NCBI GenBank assembly: GCA_037903355.1
Contig: JBAJFE010000049.1
Coordinates: forward strand, 186,001 to 250,000
Length of the DNA: 64,000 nt
Direction: 5' to 3'
DNA from: Trichuris trichiura
Lineage: Eukaryota; Nematoda; Enoplea; Trichinellida; Trichuridae
How positions within the stretch are numbered: the stretch's first letter is position 1; each line of letters opens with the position of its first letter. This document shows positions 12,581 to 23,777 of this stretch, piece after piece. The notes beneath the pieces were generated by a model. It saw nothing but the letters and a program-made list of their open reading frames with translations, was not told the DNA's origin and did not search any database. Position numbers and translations under genes: made by a program.

Positions 12581-13645
12581 ATGGATGAAGACAAAGAAAA
12601 ACACAGTGGGTCTTCTCATGTCGCGGAGCATTACAATAAGCTACCTCAGCGAAGTCTGCAGGAACGTTCCCAAAGCAGAATCTTTTACTTGCGCAATTTG
12701 AACAACTGGATAAAAAGCATGACAATTCAAGATGCGATCAACCGCATAAGGCGCGAAGGCAACAGTTCTTTTATCTGTGTTTTGGATCTGTGTTGCGGGA
12801 AAGGTGGGGATTTGTTGAAGTGGAAAAGTGGCAGGATTGGCTATCTTGTCTGCGCTGACATCGCTGGCGTTTCCGTTGAACAATGCAAGGGTCGCTTTAA
12901 TGATTTGGTTGAGCGTGCAAGTTACGACCGCCGTGCTAATTCTCTGTTCAAGGCGGAGTTTATCACCGCCGACTGTGCCGAGGAGGACATCTCCCTTTCG
13001 TTCCAAAATGCCGACACGCAGTTTGACTTGTGCAGCTGCCAATTCTCCTTGCATTATTGCTTCAGCACGGAGGCGCGAGCTAGGCGCCTTTTGGCCAACG
13101 CCTGCGAAAGGTTAAAAGTTGGTGGTTACTTTATTGGTACAATACCTGATGCTAACTTGATTGTCCGTCTTCTCCGCGATAGTCCGGATCGTTCGTTTGC
13201 CAATGAAATATCTTCTTTACGCTTTTCGGGCGGAGATATTGATAAGTTACCGTTGTTTGGAGCTACTTACCATTTTAGGCTGTACGACGTTGTCGATTGC
13301 CCAGAGTATTTGGTCTACTTTCCTCTATTTGAAAAGATGCTGGAAGAGTTCGGGATGCGCCTTATTTACAAGCTTAAGTTTGGGGAAGTAATTGAAAAAT
13401 TTGCTTGCCCAGGGGAGGGGAAAGGGCTCATGTTACGAATGCAAGCCCTCGAACCTTATCCAAAATCAAGCGAAGATTTACTGGCGGCAAAGACAAAGCT
13501 CCAATACGAGCAGGCAAGAAAACGGGTCAGAGAGCTTTCCAAAACAGTGGATACCGACAGAACAATCTACGTGGGCACTTTGTCTAAAGACGAGTGGGAA
13601 GTTGCGTGCATGTACGTCACTTTTATGTTCCAGAAAATAAGGTGA
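12581..13645 (+). CDS. RNMT: mRNA cap guanine-N7 methyltransferase
   Basis: A single 354-residue frame. It transfers a methyl group from S-adenosylmethionine to N7 of the guanosine cap on nascent mRNAs in the nucleus. RIFYLRNLNNWIKS (residues about 33-46) matches the conserved cap-binding entry region, VLDLCCGKGGDLLKW (67-81) is the SAM-binding motif I, CADIAGVSVEQC is motif II, and FDLCSCQFSLHYCF is the family's conserved LHY block. The C-terminal half contains the FLFE-like YFPLFEKMLEEFGM segment. I start at the ATG at 12581; an in-frame GTG at 12560 precedes it but follows a TTATAG acceptor-like sequence, so a short upstream exon is possible. An AATAAA signal follows the stop by only five bases. 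It converges on ORC4, whose stop is about 250 bases away on the other strand. Confidence 0.92.
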   Translation: MDEDKEKHSGSSHVAEHYNKLPQRSLQERSQSRIFYLRNLNNWIKSMTIQDAINRIRREGNSSFICVLDLCCGKGGDLLKWKSGRIGYLVCADIAGVSVEQCKGRFNDLVERASYDRRANSLFKAEFITADCAEEDISLSFQNADTQFDLCSCQFSLHYCFSTEARARRLLANACERLKVGGYFIGTIPDANLIVRLLRDSPDRSFANEISSLRFSGGDIDKLPLFGATYHFRLYDVVDCPEYLVYFPLFEKMLEEFGMRLIYKLKFGEVIEKFACPGEGKGLMLRMQALEPYPKSSEDLLAAKTKLQYEQARKRVRELSKTVDTDRTIYVGTLSKDEWEVACMYVTFMFQKIR

Positions 13646-13650
13646 CAACA

Positions 13651-13656
13651 AATAAA
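13651..13656 (+). promoter_or_regulatory. AATAAA polyadenylation signal of RNMT
   Basis: The canonical hexamer lies five bases after the RNMT stop codon (TGACAACAAATAAA). This implies a 3' untranslated region of only a few tens of bases unless a later signal is used. Confidence 0.6.
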
Positions 13657-13897
13657 CACAGCCGAGTTGGAAATCACATTGCTATTTCTTAAACGGCCGA
13701 CAAACTGTTGTGTTTTTACGGTATGTATACCCTTTATGTTGCAATAACAAATATAGTGGTTGAGTTGCCGAACGTTAACATTGTTGAAGTATAAGCACCT
13801 ACTTACCCGTTAGCGTGTTTTCTCTATTTGTTTTTCTTTACTTTATCTTAAAACACATTTCTTTTGAGAAGGTATGAATTTAAATTTTCTTGACTTT

Positions 13898-16800
13898 TCA
13901 AATATCTATGCATTCAGCCCACTGTCGAACAGGGACAGGTACAGATGCTTGTCGCAGAAAGCGACGGAGAGTATGAGCTTCTACTTGTAGTACCAAAGGC
14001 TGGAATTCGATCATCGTATGATCCTTGTCGGTTGTTCTGCCTGGTGAAACAATGAGCTCCAGCTTGCGCAGTCTTTGAAACGCCTAAGAAACGGTATCCT
14101 TGCAACGCCGTTCAAAATAAAAAAACATGGCAACCTGTGTTAATTGTTCCTTATCCTGGCAAATATAGCGGCACTTCTTTTGTATGAAAGCGGTGACGTC
14201 TGGAAATGGACCGTGTATGACGGGTACATGATCAAACTTACATACGTTTTTGCAGCATTTTAAAATTAATCCGTTGATCATCCTTCTGCGTTTCTTCCAG
14301 ATTTGCCAATCCTAGCAGTATGGTAAGCTCGAGAACGCTGAGACCTGAAAACGCGCGGTTTCAACACCTTAAAGGGATGACGAGTCGCTTACCCTCAAGA
14401 TATTCAAATTCTGTACTGCCGTTCAAAAGATTATATGCAAATTGAAAAGCTTCCGTAAGGCCCTCATCGCAGTTTAAAACTCTTCGAATGGCAATGTCCT
14501 AAATAAGACTATTCGCTGCGCGCAGCAATAAAAAATGAGAAAAGCTCGAACCAAGAAAGTACTGAGACGTCCAATTGTCTTGGAAGAGCGAAATACCTTT
14601 GCCAAAGTGTTGAGAACCTCTTGGCATTCCATGCACTCCTGAAAAATTCATTAGAAAAAGAAATCCGAGTCAGCACAAAATGCGCCCTGCAATGTACTGT
14701 ACGCCAGCTGTAATGCAGATAAAAGAACGGAAAATTTAAATTTCTGCCGGTGAAGGTGAGCTAAAAATTGACTCCTTTTGCCCAACAGAACCTGCTACAC
14801 GAAAGTAGAACTGCAGCCAAAAGAAATTCAAATTTAGCCGTCGTTTCACCTGCGTTACAGGTGCTTTACTGTACTTTTCGAAGCGACTGCACCATGCCGA
14901 AAAACAAAAGCTGATTAAAAAATAGCCGATGCGTACCAAAAGTAACTGGACATGTTAATATTAACCCAATGACTATTAAAATTACCAAAACGTCTCTATT
15001 CCAACTTTTTTCAATCGAGCTTGCTTTCTTGCTGTTTTCGGGAATCAGCAAGTATTCCTTAACAGATTCGCAGTACTTTTCAAACGAGAGCTCGCCAAAA
15101 GGGCAAAGTTGGATGTGCGATAGTCTGGACCGAATTCGCTTCTCGAGTAGGTCAACTACGTCCTAGAAATATACGTCCTCTTAATGCGTCGATGTCGGTA
15201 CCGCCGCAGCTTTCTATGCCAGTTTTTGTTTTCTTAAAGTTGGATTAATATTTAAGTCTCAGTATCGGCTAAACGCACAGTGCGGCCAGTTGGTACAAGA
15301 ATTAATGCTTTTGACGACATGTGAATACTTGCCATCCTTCTCGACAGGCCAAAGAGCAAAACAGGAACAACTCCACGTTGCGACATATCCAAAAAGCTGT
15401 ACAGAAGACGCTGATATGTCGTTGTCGTGAGCATATCAAATTCTTCTATAATTACGACTATGGCAGCTTTATTTTTTGCGTTGTCTGAAAAGGTAGCTTT
15501 CTAAAAGAGAATGAATCAGTAGGAATGGACATACGCCTTTCCAAAAGTTCCACAACGTTCTGCAGACCGATCACATCAGATATCTAAATTTCAAAAATTT
15601 ATAAGCACGTGAACAATTGAGTGAATATGAGCGCGCGTTCAAGCGGAGCTCACCCTCGAAAAGCTTAAACAAAGCAAAGCTATATCAATCTAAGGATGCT
15701 CGTATATGAGACTGAACTTGCTTCATGACGAGGTTGCTTTAACAACAAATTTTTTTCGTGAAAAACTGAAAGTTTACTTTAAACCTAATGCCTCAAATCT
15801 TTGCTCCTAGTTCACGCTAACAGAGCTATTTTTTAACGGCCAGCTTTTGGACCCATTTCCGTTAGATTAAATAAGCCTCACGCTTAAAAACAAAAACGTT
15901 CAAGCCAGCGCCTTCCTCAATCAACGAGAAATTACATAGTTCAGTGTTCTCACAAACGACCGACCAAAGCAGTCATAAATGCGCGTACTGAAGAGATTTG
16001 GCAAAACTGTGCCTTTACAAAATCGGAAAATGAAGCAACCCCCAAAGGGAAGAAATTTTTTTAAAAAAAGTATCTACCCGCAATCAACAAAGGAGGGGGA
16101 CGCATTTGCGAAATCTAAAATTCGCAAAAGACAGCCGGCAAAAAGCAGTTTACAGTTTTGGAATATTTTGCAGAAGCGGTTATTCGTTTTTTGGAATACT
16201 GTAATTTGAAATGCAGGTAAGTTAGAAAATGCTGACGAAGAAAAATGCATTGTTAAAAGCAAGCAATGATTCGCAGGTAATATTTTTATAGTCAAGACAA
16301 CGCGCGTGGCAGTTGGCCAGTCGTGAGCGCGTTTTGCGGTTGAGCGGACGCTCGTTCGTACGCACCATGTCGACTAAGCCGACAAAAGCTTAAGTTGGCA
16401 TTTCACCTTATAAGGTGATAAGCGTTAGCGAACAAGGCGACACGGGCAAACGGCCGCCAACTTTCTTACGCTCTTACGCTCTGCGATTAAGCCACGACCT
16501 GCGACTAGGCCCAATGTCTTCAACGTAATAGAATGTGCTTCTAACGTTGACTGGACCGCATTGCTTGTTTTGGAATATCCACGCAGCTGAAGATGCCTAA
16601 AAATCTTTCTCTACATACGCGACTTGGATCAATGCTTTTAACACGCATTCTGAAAAGCCTGAAATGGGACGGCAAGTCTGGAAAGCGAAATAATCATGTG
16701 CTTTCAGGGATACAATGGAAGAAGAACATCAAGGCGACTTGGTACACCGTCAAGCGGCACAGGAAAACGTAGGACCTGCGATACTGGCAAACGTCAGATT

Positions 16801-18631
16801 CGGTTATCCGCCTGAATTCCCAGCCGCGCAGGCAGCACAGGGGCCGTACTACTATTCCCGCCAAGGAAAAAGCAACGACCGAATCTCCCGCAATGCTCCG
16901 ACCAATGAACCGGTGTCCATTGATCAAGTGACCGAATCTATGGAGCAATGCAGCCTGAGTGAAATAACGCTCAGTCAAAAGGTTACGGTGAAAAGAGACG
17001 TGCAAAACGACTGGAATTATCGGAGTGCTCTGGCAGCTTTCCGCGGAGCTGGGAGAAGCGCTGAGAGCTCCTCTAACGCTGCCGCGAACCCTAACGCACC
17101 GGAAGGTACACCAAATAGCGCTGATAATCAAGGTAACACGAACAATGTTCAAATGCCAGCTGGTGAGGTAAATACGCTGGGATCCGTTGTGGCAAATTTG
17201 CATGCGGCCGCAGAAAATGCGGACATGATCCAGACGGCTGCAAAAGTTCTCGAAGGATACTGTCTTGGCGGACTGAACCACGATGAGCGAATCGGCATAG
17301 CAATTAGACATCTGTTCATATTCGCTATGGATTATCGTTACTACAAGACTATGGCCAACTTGGCTATGCTTCTGGACTCGCGTATCTACATATTCGCCGA
17401 GCGTAAAAGCTTCATGGATTATTTCCGCGAGTGGACAGCGCAAGAAGTAGAGATTCGCACTTTCCTGTCGTCCATACCAGGTATAAGCCTTAAGCTGCGT
17501 TTTCTGATGGCTTTGTGCGCCCATCTGACAGCAAAGTTTCACGAAAACACCGAAAATGCGAAGTTCTTTCAAGAGGTCGTCTTCACGTTAATGAACGACC
17601 TTCTTATTTGCAAAAGCTTGGGAAACATACGAGCCATTGTTCATGTTCTGACCGAATATGGTGACATACTGTTCCAGCGTGACAAAACTGCGGTTCTGGC
17701 CATAGTGAACACCTTGCAGGCGATTTCCCAGCAAACCAATCAAATTAATGTGGTAAAGCAACTGGTAACCGATTTGTTGGCTGCCAAAGCTCAATGGTGT
17801 ACTCAAAGCGTCTCCAGCGAGGAAGCGACAAACGGTAGGTCTGATAAAAAGCGGTCAGCTCTTCTTCTTTATAACAATGTCGTACTACTTTCCTAGCTAA
17901 TTTAATCGAAGTTGAAGGGACACCGTCGACGCAAACTCAGAAGAACTGAACGCAACCACGAGCCTGTGTCATACTTGTACATACGCTGCAAGTGCCTTTC
18001 CAGTTTTACATGCATTATATGCAAATGCATCGCTCTTTAAGGCAACAGAGCGAGCCCAGCTGACTTAGAGTAAACGAGCAAAAGATAGCGGCAAGAAAAA
18101 TTAACCATATTAACAGTATCTTAAGCGTGGTGTAAAACTGGAAAGGCACAAATATTTAGAGACAATAGGCACAATGAACAACACTGGTGAAAATGTCGAA
18201 ACCAATAGAATTCTTCTCCCTATCATCCTCCAATACTCATGCTTTGAGTGTTAGTTGAACGTAGAGTAAAATTATTTTGAAAAAAATGACGTTCTGGCAA
18301 AGCGACATCGCACCTTAACTTCTGCCACTTCGAGAACGTTAATTGTAGCAACTAGCAAAGGGCGCTGCGCAAAAATTAAGCCATAAGTTTGAACTGAGCT
18401 GGTCTCGACGTAGGCGGGCTAAAAATGAAAGCTTATCATGCGCGCAAGTTCTATGCGTGAAAACTGCCTGCCTGCATTGTTGCTGCAGTTGATGAAGGCG
18501 AACGAAGATAAGTTAAACTTTTTGGTCATTGTGGCACGCATTACAGCTCGACATTGAACGTACGCATTTCTGTAAAGAACGTTTTGCTTCCGTAGATACT
18601 AATAGCAGCCTGCTAACAACAACCGTAAGTG

Positions 18632-18722
<91 letters not shown>

Positions 18723-21700
18723 AACGCAATACTAACGTCGTCCCATCTTCAGTGCTTATGCACACGGGAAAAGCACAGAAAAAACATCCCTTGTAGAAAA
18801 CAAAATAATTTCAAAGTTTTCGTAACTCCTGTGTAGGAGGTGCTATGAACGATCTGAAATCCCGAAAGCCAAGTTCAGGCATGGGTCAAGTAGCACCTAC
18901 CAAACGTCCGGTAATCTGGATTTTTGAAACATACGTAAAATTTGGCTTTCGGGAATTGGGCTGCTCTTCCAGGGTTCCTTCCTATTCGGAAGCTGCTGTT
19001 TTTCAAGAACTGACCGTGCGCGAACCTTCCCTCCTGTTTAGACATTTATTCCTATACGACAATATGAGTACTCAGAATTTCAGTCCATTTGGGATTTTGA
19101 CCATTCGAGAGTTCAGCTTTTGGTCTTATGGCAGCTACCCCGTAATTTACCACTACTTACTGAAAACTCGCATTGAACCAATCATTTCTACTTAGCCTCT
19201 CCTCTTCATTCAATGTAAACATCTGTTCACTAGGAGGGCTTCAATACTTCTATTGTTCACTTTCCTATTGCATGTTTTGCTTAATCCGGTTTTACTCAAC
19301 TTTATCCTCTTGCCATCATGGCTCTCAGAGAAAAAGCCTAAGCAGATGCACCAATCTGTTAGCATCTGAATACCGTTCTTTTTTGTAAGTATCCGTGAAA
19401 CTGTAATTTAGAAAACAGATACTGCGCACTTGAGATTGAGCTCGAAGAATTAAAGTCTGAAATAGTTGAAAACTGGATGGAAAAGATAAACGAAATCCTT
19501 TGATCGCTCCGAGATCTTGTCTCCTAGGCGCCCCTCCGTCATACTGTAACTTCGTCAGCCATCTTTTCCTGCCTTTTCCTAAGCTTATGCCTAAACAAAA
19601 AGCTTATCTTGGTCTAGATTTGTGTAAGGGTAAAAAAAGGCGATTGGCATGCTCTGCAGTAAAGGCACATCAAGCTAAAGGCATGCGGGCAAGAAAGGAA
19701 CCTGCATTTCTCAGGGGTGCCTAAGAGACAAGATCTGTTGTCCGAATAACCTCTATCGAAGCATAGTTTAGATACTCAGCCTTCTACAGTACAACAACTA
19801 ATAGTAACAAAGAATGCTTAAAGTTGTTTAAATTCTGAATTCAACAGTTTCAAAAATTCTTGATTAACATTCTGATATTCAAATTCAAAATAACTAAGCA
19901 AGAATACAGTCACTCAGCTAGTTCTAAAATTAAGTTATACACGCTGCGTTTGAAACATTTAAATTCCAGGAAAATGATTTCGACCTCAACTTTCCGTAGT
20001 TGTGTCAACAAAATTGCATAGGCATCCGCAGCTGCGGTCAATTAAATAAGTCGAAAGAGTATCGCAAGTCGATGAGGCAGTCGAGTTCATAAAAAGATAC
20101 ATCTCATTCTACTTTTCTGAGTTGATCCTATTCTACATTGTCAGCGCTGGTGTGAATAGAATTAAGGCTATTCCCAGTGATTGTTAATGTTATTATGCAG
20201 CGAATATAAGTTAGCAATTTTTAGATGTATCCCATTATGCCTGACCCTTTTTGGTCCTATATATGTCTGCACAATAATTCTCAAAGCTTTCTTAATTTAA
20301 TGTACGGCTAATACGAGTAGAGATGAACAGAAGCTGTTGACATAACGGAAATGGCATTACAGCACTTTTAATTGCAAAAATAATGGATATCCCATTGAAT
20401 CGATAAGAATAATCTTAGCTTGCAGTGCCCTCTGCATATTGTTGGAAATGTTTCCACTCGTTAACATTGAATTAGACTTACGCAAAGTGCATCAATGGAA
20501 AAGTAGAAAAATGACTTGCCTATACGGATAACATAGAACCAAATTAATGGTAAGCTTTTTGACAAGGATAAATACGTAAAATTACTTACTTTTTCGTGTC
20601 CAAACTTTAAGCAATCGTTCGAGACAATTTGCTTGACAATGCTTTTCACAGCTTTTGTCGCGTCGGACAGCAACAAGCATAAAAATAAAGTAACGGTTAA
20701 AAGAAGTATGCCAAAAAAAATTAATTACCTTGAACGTCTATGACTACGGGATTATAAGCAAAAGATTCGTCAGACAAAAGACATTTCCTTCGCGCTGCTT
20801 GCACAACCTGAAAATAAACTCTTTAAAAAAAGAAGTAATAATAATAAATGCGCAGACATATTTCGTACGCATTGTTCTTCGAATACATGTCCGTTTAGCA
20901 ATAACTGCGGGACAATTTAGAAAGCAGGGCCCGTATAATTCAAAATAAAGAATGACCATTATCATGAAAGAGACATAACATAATTTTGCTGGGAAAATTC
21001 AATCCTTAGGGCTAAGAAGACGTTTGAAACACGAGTGAATAATGTATTGTTATGGTTAGTAAAAAAGGAACCGTTAAAGTTTGAGTTCGCAAAGTAGAGG
21101 GTAAAAACAAAATTTTTAATACAATGAAGCTAGAAATAGACAGCGCCTTCTTCCAGCTTAGCCTTCGTTCCTAAAACGGCAATCAAAAGTAGTTTATAGG
21201 CATTCCTTAATTCTGTTTAGGGAAAAGCAGTAAGACGACCAAGCCAACAATTGCTTTGCCGCCTTTAGGTAAAGTAGGCATTGTCCTAAAATTATGCTGT
21301 TCGTTGGATGATTTAATTTAAGAAAAAACTAGTTAGATCCATTAGTGGTTTTTTATGAATGAAAATGCATAATCTCGTTCCGGACCACCTTCAGAGAAAT
21401 GCATGCTTTCCTTTCTGGCAAGTATGCTATTCACTTGTTGCGCCTTTACTGGAGAGCTCGCCAATTGCCTTTTCTTGTTCTTACTGAAATTTAAGCCAAT
21501 ATATAAGCTTTATGTTTAGGCTTAGGCACAAGTAAGGGCGGGATGGTCAGCAAACTTACAGTACGACGGCGGGACGCCTAGGAGACAAAATTTCTCGCTC
21601 CGAACCGCTAAGTTAAAAATGTCTACATACAGCTTGTTACTTTTAATTACCGTTGTTTTGCCGCATCCTTCGGGACCGAGAATCAACACGGAATTGCTCT

Positions 21701-21994
21701 CGCCGTTCACCAACAGCTTGCCAACAAATTCACAAGCTTTCCTGAAATAGTAAAGCAAATTTAATTAAAGCTTGAAAGGGCAAAAAGCCAATATAGCATT
21801 GAACAAAGGATCTGAAAGAAACGCGCGCTATGCCATCAACAGCTCTGCATTACAACACAAGGGTTTGTTGCCACTCCAGGCAAAACAAAGGACAGTACAA
21901 ACAGTAAAATTCACCTTTCCGTTTCTTCCAAAGCAGGAAGATTGATTCTTTTGTTGCTGCGCAGAAAGGCAATGAGTTCAGCGGTTTTTTTCAT
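13898..21994 (-). CDS. ORC4: Origin recognition complex subunit 4
   Basis: Twelve minus-strand exons join with matching phases: 21994-21915, 21741-21651, 20807-20729, 20651-20590, 15583-15535, 15484-15333, 15162-14986, 14638-14597, 14498-14393, 14344-14246, 14199-14135 and 14083-13898, about 395 residues (human ORC4 has 436). ORC4 is an AAA+ subunit of the complex that loads MCM helicase at replication origins. Exon 2 has Walker A GESNSVLILGPEGCGKTT, exon 6 has the Walker B-like VIIEEFD followed by LLYSFLDMSQRG, exon 7 has DVVDLLEKRIRSRLSHIQL, exon 10 has GLSVLELTILLGLAN, and the last exon ends PVPVRQWAECIDI, matching the conserved ORC4 C-terminus. The intron after exon 6 uses a GC donor. The exon-4 acceptor is uncertain, since in-frame homologous sequence extends left of the only AG. 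The 5-kb fourth intron holds an opposite-strand gene, a MITE and an ATT tract. The ATG is directly preceded by a TTTTTATCATCCAG acceptor-like sequence. Confidence 0.92.
16715..17949 (+). CDS. MIF4G-like helical-domain protein (nested gene)
   Basis: Exon 1 is 16715-17834 and exon 2 is 17897-17949 (GT-AG, phase 1), giving about 390 residues. The N-terminal 145 residues are low-complexity and rich in N, A, P and Q. The rest, from VVANLHAAAENADMI onward, is an all-helical array (HDERIGIAIRHLFIFAMDY, then LMALCAHLTAKFHENTE) resembling the MIF4G fold of translation regulators such as PAIP1 or CTIF. That assignment rests on pattern, not identity. If right, it would bind the translation initiation machinery or poly(A)-binding protein in the cytoplasm. 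Without splicing the frame would end at 17896 with an unconserved tail. It lies entirely inside the fourth ORC4 intron, on the opposite strand, as an independent gene. A TTTCAG just before the ATG could mark an upstream exon or trans-splice site. Confidence 0.6.
18633..18722. repeat. (ATT)n microsatellite, about 90 bp
   Basis: Near-perfect ATT repeats of about 30 units lie inside the long ORC4 intron. The poly-leucine open frame across it is an artefact of the repeat. Confidence 0.97.
19512..19736. mobile_element. MITE family C, complete copy C1
   Basis: The ends are inverted: AGATCTTGTCTCCTAGGCGC at the left, and GTGCCTAAGAGACAAGATCT at the right. The 225-bp body includes a central AAGCTTATGCCTAAACAAA block and CCTGCATTTCTCAGGGG near the right end. 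Related copies occur near 21.4-21.6, 27.5-27.7 and 36.2-36.4 kb. No coding capacity. Confidence 0.8.
21368..21598. mobile_element. MITE family C, copy C2 (inverted relative to C1)
   Basis: The right end (GACGCCTAGGAGACAAAATT) is the reverse complement of the C1 left end. Internal AGAGAAATGCATGC and the AAGCTTTATGTTTAGGCTTA block match the family. It lies in the second ORC4 intron, only about 50 bp from exon 2, whose open frame runs into it. Confidence 0.65.
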
Positions 21995-22197
21995 CTGGAT
22001 GATAAAAACGTGCGAAATAAAGCGGTTCAGTTGCATTCAAACATGAAAGGCTATCCAAACTTTATTAACATGTACTCGGTACGGTACAAAATTTTATTCC
22101 AAATTTTCGAAGCACATCAAAGCAATTTCAAAAAAAAAATTATTCGATACCCAAATGGTCACAGCTGTAGACCAAAAGTACAAACGCAAAATTGACG

Positions 22198-22575
22198 TCA
22201 TCTGGGAACAAGCGATGCAAGAGGAGCTTCAAGGTATTCTTTGATTATGTGCAATTTCGCTTTCAGCATGCCCGTTTGTACGGTAGGTTCGGCGCGCATG
22301 CACAGCAGCATTGTGGAAACCCGGCATACGGCTATTTTGCCATGTTCACCAACAATAAAAAACCATTTTAACTTGTCGTCGTGAAAGCAATCCTCGCCAT
22401 TCTTTTCGTAATTACACCATATGTTTGACGCTATTGCTGAAATGGTAAGCGCCTCGCTTTGATCGCATCCGGCATGCGCCAGTAGAAGTCCATCTCTGTT
22501 GGTCAAAAGGGATGCCGTAACCCCGCTGGTAATTGCTTGGCTAAGCACTTCGACTAAGGCTTTAGGCTTTAACAT
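22198..22575 (-). CDS. LAMTOR2: Ragulator complex protein LAMTOR2 (p14, roadblock fold)
   Basis: A single-exon 125-residue protein, exactly the length of the human protein. The start MLKPKALVEVLSQA aligns with the conserved LAMTOR2 N-terminus, so I use the ATG at 22575 rather than an upstream in-frame TTG. AIASNIWCNYEKNG, the CRVSTMLLCMRAE core strand and GMLKAKLHIIKEYLEAPL complete a roadblock/LC7 domain across the whole length. LAMTOR2 pairs with LAMTOR3 in the Ragulator scaffold, which anchors Rag GTPases and mTORC1 (and MAPK signalling) to late endosomes and lysosomes. It is about 200 bases upstream of the ORC4 ATG on the same strand. Confidence 0.95.
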   Translation of the reverse strand: MLKPKALVEVLSQAITSGVTASLLTNRDGLLLAHAGCDQSEALTISAIASNIWCNYEKNGEDCFHDDKLKWFFIVGEHGKIAVCRVSTMLLCMRAEPTVQTGMLKAKLHIIKEYLEAPLASLVPR

Positions 22576-23777
22576 TTCTTCCAATTACCAAATAAGAGCT
22601 AAAATGCAATTCTTTGCATTATTAGCAATAATAAGTAAATTCAGTATGTTGAAGAATAGTCACCATACAAAACAAAAGCAATGAACAAATCCGACAAGAA
22701 AACTATACGGATAAAACTTTTACAATATCCGAAATTAGATGAATAACTGAGTTGGCGTGACTCAACGAGTCCGAAAACAGATAAACGCCCTATCAGCGGA
22801 TGTTAGGGCAGTTTAGAGGCAAATTTTTATTTCGAAAAATTATGACAGACAATTTATCTTACGTTCAATTTTTGCTTGTTTTCGACAACTCGCATAATTG
22901 CAGAGCAATTTCAATCTGCAAGAGAGCTCTTTCAAGTACAACAAAGCATTATAAAGTCGATACAAGACGTCCCACCTTGAAAAAGCAACTGTAATTGTGT
23001 CCAATATTTGATGCGCAGGTAACAGCGCTCTCATTTGCATAAAACCTATATGTATGATGAATTGCAATCGGGAAAGTTCAGATGCTGATTTAAAAAACTC
23101 GTTTTCCATTTTGCGCATTAAAAACTGCTTACCTAAAAGCCTGAACGGAAACTTGTTATCAAGTTAAACTTCCTATTTGCTGCCCGCTCAAACTCCTGTT
23201 CTACATGCCTGCATTCATTTATTTTGTAACTATTAGCCGTGCAATGCGTTTCGGACAAAATGCCGTTTACGTTAGCTCTTATATTTAAACGAATTTAAGA
23301 TTACATGTTGCCGCATTCACTGCTGAAATGGGTTTTAGTCGTAGATACGCATCAGTTAGTTCTCTGAACATGCGACATTAATACGACCTGAACCTGACAC
23401 GTAAACTTGAATAGCGGTAAAACGACCTAACGGGGCGACGACAGAAAAGTAGCATCAACTAGGAAAACAAGAAAGTACTGTATACCTGCCACTTCCCCGA
23501 GATGCGAAACTTAAAGTTGATCACTTATCTTTGTTAAGTGACCCATTTTTATTCGTCAGTTGTGCATGTTCAGCTAATTTGCTCAGGCAATTTAGCCGTG
23601 CATCCAAAAAACATTCTTGTTTCGTTAATGACCTCAAACGCATCATTGTATTGAAGTATAGTTGCATCTCAACTTAATTGTACGGAAGCAAACAACATCG
23701 TGGCTTTAATCTGTCAAGGATAAGGAAAATTTGCTGCGGTACCAAATACTTAACACTTCGCGGAATAATTATGGAAC
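22576..23777. other. Intergenic region between LSM7 and LAMTOR2
   Basis: About 1.2 kb containing the LSM7 3' side and LAMTOR2 5' side. Open frames at minus 22840-23118 and plus 22800-22994 show no domain. I see no further feature. Confidence 0.5.

Larger units (their letters stand above)
17950..20589. other. ORC4 intron 4, remainder
   Basis: Contains a long ATT microsatellite and one complete MITE (annotated separately). Open frames at plus 18845-19195 and 19173-19388 have no recognisable domain. Confidence 0.5.

Noticed and set aside
14840..14880. Possible extra ORC4 microexon (SLRK) between exons 7 and 8
   Set aside because: The flanking exons already join in phase 0 without it, and a 12-base exon is weakly supported.
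16694..17572. 292-codon minus-strand frame
   Set aside because: Shadow of the MIF4G-like gene. It could have been an ORC4 exon, but it contains no ORC4 motif and does not match the required phases.
18529..18735. 68-codon frame with a long poly-leucine run
   Set aside because: Produced by the ATT microsatellite.
18858..18960. 13-base inverted repeat TCCCGAAAGCCAA / TTGGCTTTCGGGA
   Set aside because: Too short and isolated to call an element; no flanking duplication.
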